Positions 58,471-64,000 of a stretch of 64,000 bases of DNA are shown here, piece after piece; the first letter of the stretch is position 1; each line of letters starts with the position of its first letter. The stretch covers positions 1-64,000 of the forward strand of contig CAVCUL010000001.1 of assembly GCA_963605415.1 (NCBI GenBank), written 5' to 3'. Source of the DNA: CAG-217 sp963605415 (GTDB taxonomy: Bacteria; Bacillota; Clostridia; Oscillospirales; Acutalibacteraceae). Position numbers and translations under genes: made by a program. The notes beneath the pieces are model-generated. The model had not been told where the DNA came from. It searched no databases and saw nothing but the letters and a program-made list of their open reading frames with translations.

Positions 58471-59826
58471 TTGATCAATACTTACGATATTTTAGAGACC
58501 ATTCGGATGATCCAGGACGAGTGCCTGGATATCCGTACCACTACCATGGGCATTTCTCTTTTGGACTGTGCCGATACGGACATTGACAAGGCCTGCGCCA
58601 AGGTGTACGACAAGATCTGCACCAAGGCGGAGAAACTGGTGCAGACCGGCGAGGACATTGAGCGAGAGTACGGTATTCCCATTATCAACAAGCGAGTCAG
58701 CGTGACCCCCATTGCCATGATGGCCGGTATCAGCGGCGGCGACCCGGTAAAATATGCCCTGGCGCTGGAAAAGGCAGCCCGCACCATCGGGGTCAACTTT
58801 ATCGGCGGTTACAGCGCCCTGGTACAAAAGGGCTTTGCCGCCGGTGACCGGGAGTTGATCGACTCTATCCCCCGCGCTTTGGCGGAGACGGAGCACATCT
58901 GCTCCTCCGTGAACATCGGCTCCACCAAGGCCGGTATCAATATGGACGCGGTGAAACTGATGGGCCAAAAGGTCAAGGAAGCCGCAGAGCTGACCAAAGA
59001 GAGCGACTGTATCGGCGCCGGCAAGCTGGTGGTCTTTTGCAACGCCCCGGAGGATAACCCCTTTATGGCGGGTGCATTCCACGGTGTGTCCGAGCCGGAC
59101 TGCGTGATCAATGTGGGCGTGTCCGGCCCCGGCGTAGTGCGTGCGGCTGTTGCCAAGTTCCCGGACTACTCCATTAACGATATTGCAGAGCTGATCAAAA
59201 AGACTGCCTTTAAGGTCACCCGTATGGGTCAGCTGGTTGGTGTAGAGGCCTCTCGGCGGCTGGGTGTGCCCTTTGGCATTGTGGACCTGTCCCTGGCCCC
59301 CACCCCGGCGGTGGGCGACTCTGTGGCTCATATTTTGGAAGAGATCGGCCTGGAAAAATGTGGCGGCGCAGGCACCACTGCCTGCCTGGCTATGCTCAAT
59401 GACGCTGTAAAGAAAGGCGGCGTGATGGCCTCCTCCAGCGTAGGCGGCCTGTCCGGTGCCTTTATCCCGGTGTCTGAGGACGCCGGTATGATCGACGCAG
59501 CCCGCTGCGGCGCGCTGACCATTGAGAAATTAGAAGCCATGACCGCCGTTTGCTCCGTGGGTCTGGATATGATCGTCATTCCCGGCGATACCACGCCGGA
59601 GGTGATCAGCGGCATTATCGCCGACGAGGCCGCCATCGGTATGGTCAACTGCAAGACCACCGCCGTGCGCGTGATCCCCGCCATCGGCAAGCAGGTAGGC
59701 GACGAGCTGGAATTCGGCGGCCTGCTGGGCGCCGGCCCGGTCATGAAAGTGAACACCGGCTCCCCCGCCAAGTTCATCAACCGCGGCGGCAAAATCCCCG
59801 CTCCGCTCCATAGCCTGAAAAACTAA
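58471..59826 (+). CDS. PFL-like DUF711 (UPF0210) family protein
   Basis: A 451-residue protein of the DUF711/UPF0210 family, distantly related in fold to pyruvate formate-lyase. Recognisable stretches are ECLDIRTTTMGISLLDCAD and GGAGTTACLAMLNDAVKKGG near residue 305, ending GGKIPAPLHSLKN. The active glycyl-radical loop of true PFL is not evident. It starts with TTG after GGGAGG. The ACT gene upstream may regulate it by ligand binding. Confidence 0.9.
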   Translation: MINTYDILETIRMIQDECLDIRTTTMGISLLDCADTDIDKACAKVYDKICTKAEKLVQTGEDIEREYGIPIINKRVSVTPIAMMAGISGGDPVKYALALEKAARTIGVNFIGGYSALVQKGFAAGDRELIDSIPRALAETEHICSSVNIGSTKAGINMDAVKLMGQKVKEAAELTKESDCIGAGKLVVFCNAPEDNPFMAGAFHGVSEPDCVINVGVSGPGVVRAAVAKFPDYSINDIAELIKKTAFKVTRMGQLVGVEASRRLGVPFGIVDLSLAPTPAVGDSVAHILEEIGLEKCGGAGTTACLAMLNDAVKKGGVMASSSVGGLSGAFIPVSEDAGMIDAARCGALTIEKLEAMTAVCSVGLDMIVIPGDTTPEVISGIIADEAAIGMVNCKTTAVRVIPAIGKQVGDELEFGGLLGAGPVMKVNTGSPAKFINRGGKIPAPLHSLKN

Positions 59827-59839
59827 TGGATACATACCA

Positions 59840-59873
59840 GAAGGCACAGCATTGCGCTGTGCCTTCTTTCTTT
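59840..59873 (+). terminator. Terminator of the DUF711 gene
   Basis: GAAGGCACAGC pairs with GCTGTGCCTTC around a short loop and is followed by TTTCTTT. The convergent sigF gene ends 15 bases further on. Confidence 0.88.
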
Positions 59874-59887
59874 ATGGCTATTATGTT

Positions 59888-60547
59888 TTATCCGTCCATC
59901 ACCCGGCGCATTTTTTGCAGGGCGGCTTTTTCTTTGCGGGAGACCTGTACCTGAGAAAGTCCCAGGATCTCTGCGGTTTTGCACTGGGTCAGGCCCTTAT
60001 AATAACGCAGCTCCACCAGCATTTGCTCGCTTTTTTCCAGGCCGTCCATAGCTTGTAAAACGGACAGCCGGTCAAACAGCTGCTCGCTGTCGTCCACCGG
60101 AATATCCAGAGTGGTATCGCCGTCCTCACCGGCACTGTTGATAGACACCGTCGGCTGCATAACCCCCACGATCTCCGCCGCCTCTGCCGGGTCGCAGGAC
60201 AGCAGCTGCGCCAGTTCGCCAATGGTCGGCTCCCGCCCCTCCCGGCGCAGGAAGTCCTCTCGCAGTCGCGCGGCACGGAGCGCCTTTTCCTTAAGCACCC
60301 GGCTGACCTTCACGGCGCCGCCGTCCCGAAACAGGCGCTTGATCTCGCCGACGATCACCGGCACCGCATAGGTGGAGAACGCGTAGCCCAAGGTCGGGTC
60401 GAACCGATCCACCGCCTTGATCAGCCCCACGCAGCCGGACTGGTACAGATCGTCATACTCGATCCCCCGCCCGCGAAAGCGATTGGCAACGGTATGCACC
60501 AGCCCCAGGTTCTCCCGGATCTGCCGCTCCCGCTCCGCAGTTACCAT
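59888..60547 (-). CDS. sigF: Forespore sigma factor F
   Basis: A 219-residue sporulation sigma factor. Region 2 has DDLYQSGCVGLIKAVDRFDPTLGYAFSTYAVPVIVGEIKRL, region 3 REPTIGELAQLL, and region 4 LRYYKGLTQCKTAEILGLSQVQVSRKEKAALQKM. It starts by overlapping the spoIIAB stop, giving the standard spoIIAA-spoIIAB-sigF operon. It drives the first forespore genes after release from SpoIIAB. Confidence 0.96.
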   Translation of the reverse strand: MVTAERERQIRENLGLVHTVANRFRGRGIEYDDLYQSGCVGLIKAVDRFDPTLGYAFSTYAVPVIVGEIKRLFRDGGAVKVSRVLKEKALRAARLREDFLRREGREPTIGELAQLLSCDPAEAAEIVGVMQPTVSINSAGEDGDTTLDIPVDDSEQLFDRLSVLQAMDGLEKSEQMLVELRYYKGLTQCKTAEILGLSQVQVSRKEKAALQKMRRVMDG

Positions 60548-60978
60548 TTTTGCTTGCCGGTAATGCGCTTTTCCAGCACCACGGTGGTGCCCTTGCCCGG
60601 CTTAGAAGTGACCCGCAGCTTGTCGCAGAAGCTCTCCATCACCGTAAAGCCCAGCCCGGCGCGCTCCCCCTCCCCGGTGGTATAAAGCGGGGTCATAGCC
60701 TGCTGCACATCGGCGATACCGCAGCCCTTGTCCCGCACGGTCACCCGCACCGCCGGCGGGTCCAGCAGCGCCGTATGTATATAGATCTTGCCGCAGCAGT
60801 CCTTATAGCCGTGGACAATGCAGTTGGTCACCGCCTCGGACACGGCGGTCTTTAAGTCCGCCAACTCCTCCAAGGTAGGGTCCAGCGGCGCCGCAAAGGC
60901 AGACACCGCCACCCGTGCAAAGCCCTCGTTGACGCTACGGGCGTCTAAAGTCAGGCGAAATTCATTGGTCTTTTTCAT
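60541..60978 (-). CDS. spoIIAB: Anti-sigma F factor SpoIIAB
   Basis: A 145-residue GHKL-type protein kinase and anti-sigma factor. The ATP site has DLKTAVSEAVTNCIVHGYKDC near residue 42, and VTVRDKGCGIADV and ERAGLGFTVMESFCD complete it. It binds sigma-F and phosphorylates SpoIIAA. Its genes overlap both neighbours, a sign of matched synthesis. Confidence 0.96.
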   Translation of the reverse strand: MKKTNEFRLTLDARSVNEGFARVAVSAFAAPLDPTLEELADLKTAVSEAVTNCIVHGYKDCCGKIYIHTALLDPPAVRVTVRDKGCGIADVQQAMTPLYTTGEGERAGLGFTVMESFCDKLRVTSKPGKGTTVVLEKRITGKQKW

Positions 60979-61291
60979 CTTCGTTCTCCTTTATCAGTGC
61001 AATGCTCCCCAGCCCCGCCAGCTCCATAATTTTCTTGGTGCGGGCGGTCACATTCTTGATCTCCACCGCGCCCCGATAGCTGTGCACCAGCCGATAGCGG
61101 CCCATTACCAGCCCAATACCGCTGGAATCCATAAATGTGACATTCTTAAAATCCAGGATCAGGTGGCTGGGCAGCTTGTCCTGTATGGCGCTGTCGATTT
61201 GTTTGCGCACCGCAACGGCGGTATGGTGGTCGATCTCGCCAAACAGATAGGCAATGAGCAAATTGCCGCTGCTCTCTAAAGTTACATTCAT
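60962..61291 (-). CDS. spoIIAA: Anti-sigma F factor antagonist SpoIIAA
   Basis: A 109-residue STAS-domain protein. The phosphorylatable serine lies in NVTFMDSSGIGLVMGRY near residue 57. When dephosphorylated it binds SpoIIAB and frees sigma-F. Start MNVTLESSG has GGAGTGATGG at good distance. A hairpin with a T run lies directly before it (61303-61340). The first gene of the operon. Confidence 0.95.
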   Translation of the reverse strand: MNVTLESSGNLLIAYLFGEIDHHTAVAVRKQIDSAIQDKLPSHLILDFKNVTFMDSSGIGLVMGRYRLVHSYRGAVEIKNVTARTKKIMELAGLGSIALIKENEDEKDQ

Positions 61292-61302
61292 ACCATCACT
61301 CC

Positions 61303-61340
61303 AAAAAAATACCGGTCTGTTCACACTGTAACAGACCGGT
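61303..61340 (-). terminator. Terminator-like hairpin between folC and spoIIAA
   Basis: Minus strand ACCGGTCTGTT pairs perfectly with AACAGACCGGT around an 8-base loop, followed by seven T residues and then the spoIIAA Shine-Dalgarno. It should end folC transcripts. Little room remains for a spoIIA promoter after it. Confidence 0.85.
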
Positions 61341-61365
61341 TTTGCAGAATTTGCCGTATTGTGTA

Positions 61366-62475
61366 TTAGATCAAATCTTTTCTGATCTCTCGTGCCAAAT
61401 AAAAGGACCCGCAGACCAAAACAAAGTCGCTGCCCGCCTTGGCCGCCGCCAGCGCCCGGTGCGGGTCCGGCTCTACGGCCACATCAGAGCAATACTTTTT
61501 TGCAGCCGCTGCCAGGGCGTTTGCAGACAAGGCCCGCCCCATACCGGGCACGGTGGTGGCGATCACTTGACGGCACCGGGGCAGGACCTGGCAGAGATAG
61601 CCGTCAATGTCCTTATCCTCCATCATTGCCAGCACGGCAGTGATGGGCCGATCGGCGGGCAGATGGGGTAGCAGCGCCGCCGCGCCGTCCGGATTATGGG
61701 CGCCGTCCAGCAGCAGATCCTTACCAAAGTGCTCCCACCGGGCAGGCAGCGTTGGCAACTCGGGCGTGGTATCTGCTCCCAGCAGCCGTAGCACTTCCCC
61801 GGCCACTGCCAAATCGTCGGCAATCGGGTCGCCCTGTTCCGGGGCTTCCGTCACCGGGCAGTCCAGCGCTCTGCACCGTTCCAAAAATACATCTTTGGCG
61901 GCAATATGCGGGTACAGTACCACCGGGCAGCCTGGCTTGACAATGCCGCTCTTTTCTCGGGCAATGGCCTCTACCGTGTCGCCCAAAAAAGCCGTATGGT
62001 CCAGCGCCACCTTGGCAAAGGCGCACACCGCCGGGCGCGCCAGCACATTGGTACAATCCCCGGCACCGCCCATACCGCACTCCACCACCGCGTAGTCCAC
62101 CCCGCTGCGGTAAAAGTACAGGTACATTACCGCCGTAATCAGTTCAAACTCCGTCAGCGGCGCATCGGCAAAGACCTCCACGCAGTCCGCAAAGTCCTGC
62201 TTGGGGATCATTTGGCCGTCTACGGTGATCTGCTCGCGAAAATCCGTGACCCAGGGGGAGCTGAACACCCCCACCCGATACCCGGCACGATGCAGACCGT
62301 CGGCCACGGCAGCGCAAACGGTACCCTTGCCGTTGGTGCCTGCCACATGGATCACCTGCAATTTGTTTTGCACATTGTCGGCCTTTTCCATAGCCGCCAC
62401 CATGCGGGAAAGCCCCGGCTGCACGCCGAGGCTTTGCTTTTGTTTGATCAATTGAATTGCCGCTTCATAGGTCAT
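61366..62475 (-). CDS. folC: Folylpolyglutamate synthase/dihydrofolate synthase
   Basis: A 369-residue Mur-ligase-type enzyme that adds glutamate to folates. The P-loop is VAGTNGKGTVCAAVADG near residue 43; DHTAFLGDTVEAIAREKSGI and LLDGAHNPDGAAALLPHL are present. It is shorter than the usual 420 residues, mainly at the C-terminal domain. It starts one base after the valS stop, the normal valS-folC order. Confidence 0.93.
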   Translation of the reverse strand: MTYEAAIQLIKQKQSLGVQPGLSRMVAAMEKADNVQNKLQVIHVAGTNGKGTVCAAVADGLHRAGYRVGVFSSPWVTDFREQITVDGQMIPKQDFADCVEVFADAPLTEFELITAVMYLYFYRSGVDYAVVECGMGGAGDCTNVLARPAVCAFAKVALDHTAFLGDTVEAIAREKSGIVKPGCPVVLYPHIAAKDVFLERCRALDCPVTEAPEQGDPIADDLAVAGEVLRLLGADTTPELPTLPARWEHFGKDLLLDGAHNPDGAAALLPHLPADRPITAVLAMMEDKDIDGYLCQVLPRCRQVIATTVPGMGRALSANALAAAAKKYCSDVAVEPDPHRALAAAKAGSDFVLVCGSFYLAREIRKDLI

Positions 62476-62476
62476 T

Positions 62477-64000
<1,524 letters not shown>

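Overview
The window reads as chromosome of an endospore-forming clostridium, most like the gut Oscillospiraceae/Ruminococcaceae. The sporulation genes are those of the Clostridia: the complete spoIIA operon (spoIIAA-spoIIAB-sigF), spoIVA beside a DUF3794/LysM sipL, and a 29-codon spoVM that ordinary gene callers would skip. GC is fairly high outside the AT-rich promoters. Housekeeping gene orders (dgt-dnaG-rpoD; yicC-remA-gmk-rpoZ-priA-def-fmt-rsmB-rlmN-prpC-prkC-rsgA-thiN-spoVM) are Firmicute-type. I saw no phage, insertion sequence, CRISPR array or toxin-antitoxin pair. Genus-level placement is inference.

Layout. 1-140: two tRNA genes on the minus strand with their own promoter. 260-960: a queuosine-precursor transporter gene (queT) with a possible preQ1 leader. 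967-3290: a cysteine T-box leader driving cysE-cysS. 3293-6962: recA-recX-rimO-pgsA, closely overlapped. 7080-7370: rpmB. 7421-10201: yceD-rpmF-der-plsY. 10323-13336: pgi, a small P-loop gene and dacA. 13418-16512: mtaB, a GHL10-type lipoprotein, and two small genes (zinc ribbon, DUF1294). 16563-19536: sipL-spoIVA. 19723-21164: an OhrR-type regulator, a TSCPD protein and a glutathione peroxidase behind one promoter with an adjacent inverted repeat.

21246-34398: one long minus-strand operon from a single clear promoter before yicC down to spoVM, holding nucleotide, translation, membrane, DNA-restart and Ser/Thr kinase-phosphatase functions. Two usual members, coaBC and rpe, are absent. 34470-34870 is a gene-free stretch packed with palindromic repeats whose hairpin arms change in a compensatory way between copies. 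34983-41720 is the most accessory-looking part: a 2062-residue secreted GH43/LamG protein, a 56-residue peptide gene just after it, a strong promoter, and inverted repeats upstream, next to a WYL-family regulator.

42787-53639: a minus-strand run (dgt-dnaG-rpoD-DUF896-DUF2156-GNAT-DJ-1-5-FCL-mltG-trhP-like-PBP) linking replication, the main sigma factor and wall synthesis; a hairpin traps the ribosome-binding site of the last gene. 53772-59826: metallophosphoesterase; ispE, aminotransferase, Lrp and PHP phosphatase; ACT-DUF711. 59888-64000: sigF-spoIIAB-spoIIAA, then folC and the C-terminal part of valS, running off the window.

Nothing here is a defence or conflict system. The best candidates for undescribed biology are the GH43/56-residue peptide pair, the covarying repeats at 34470-34870, the leader hairpins before spoIIAA and the PBP gene, and the small ORF between thiN and spoVM.
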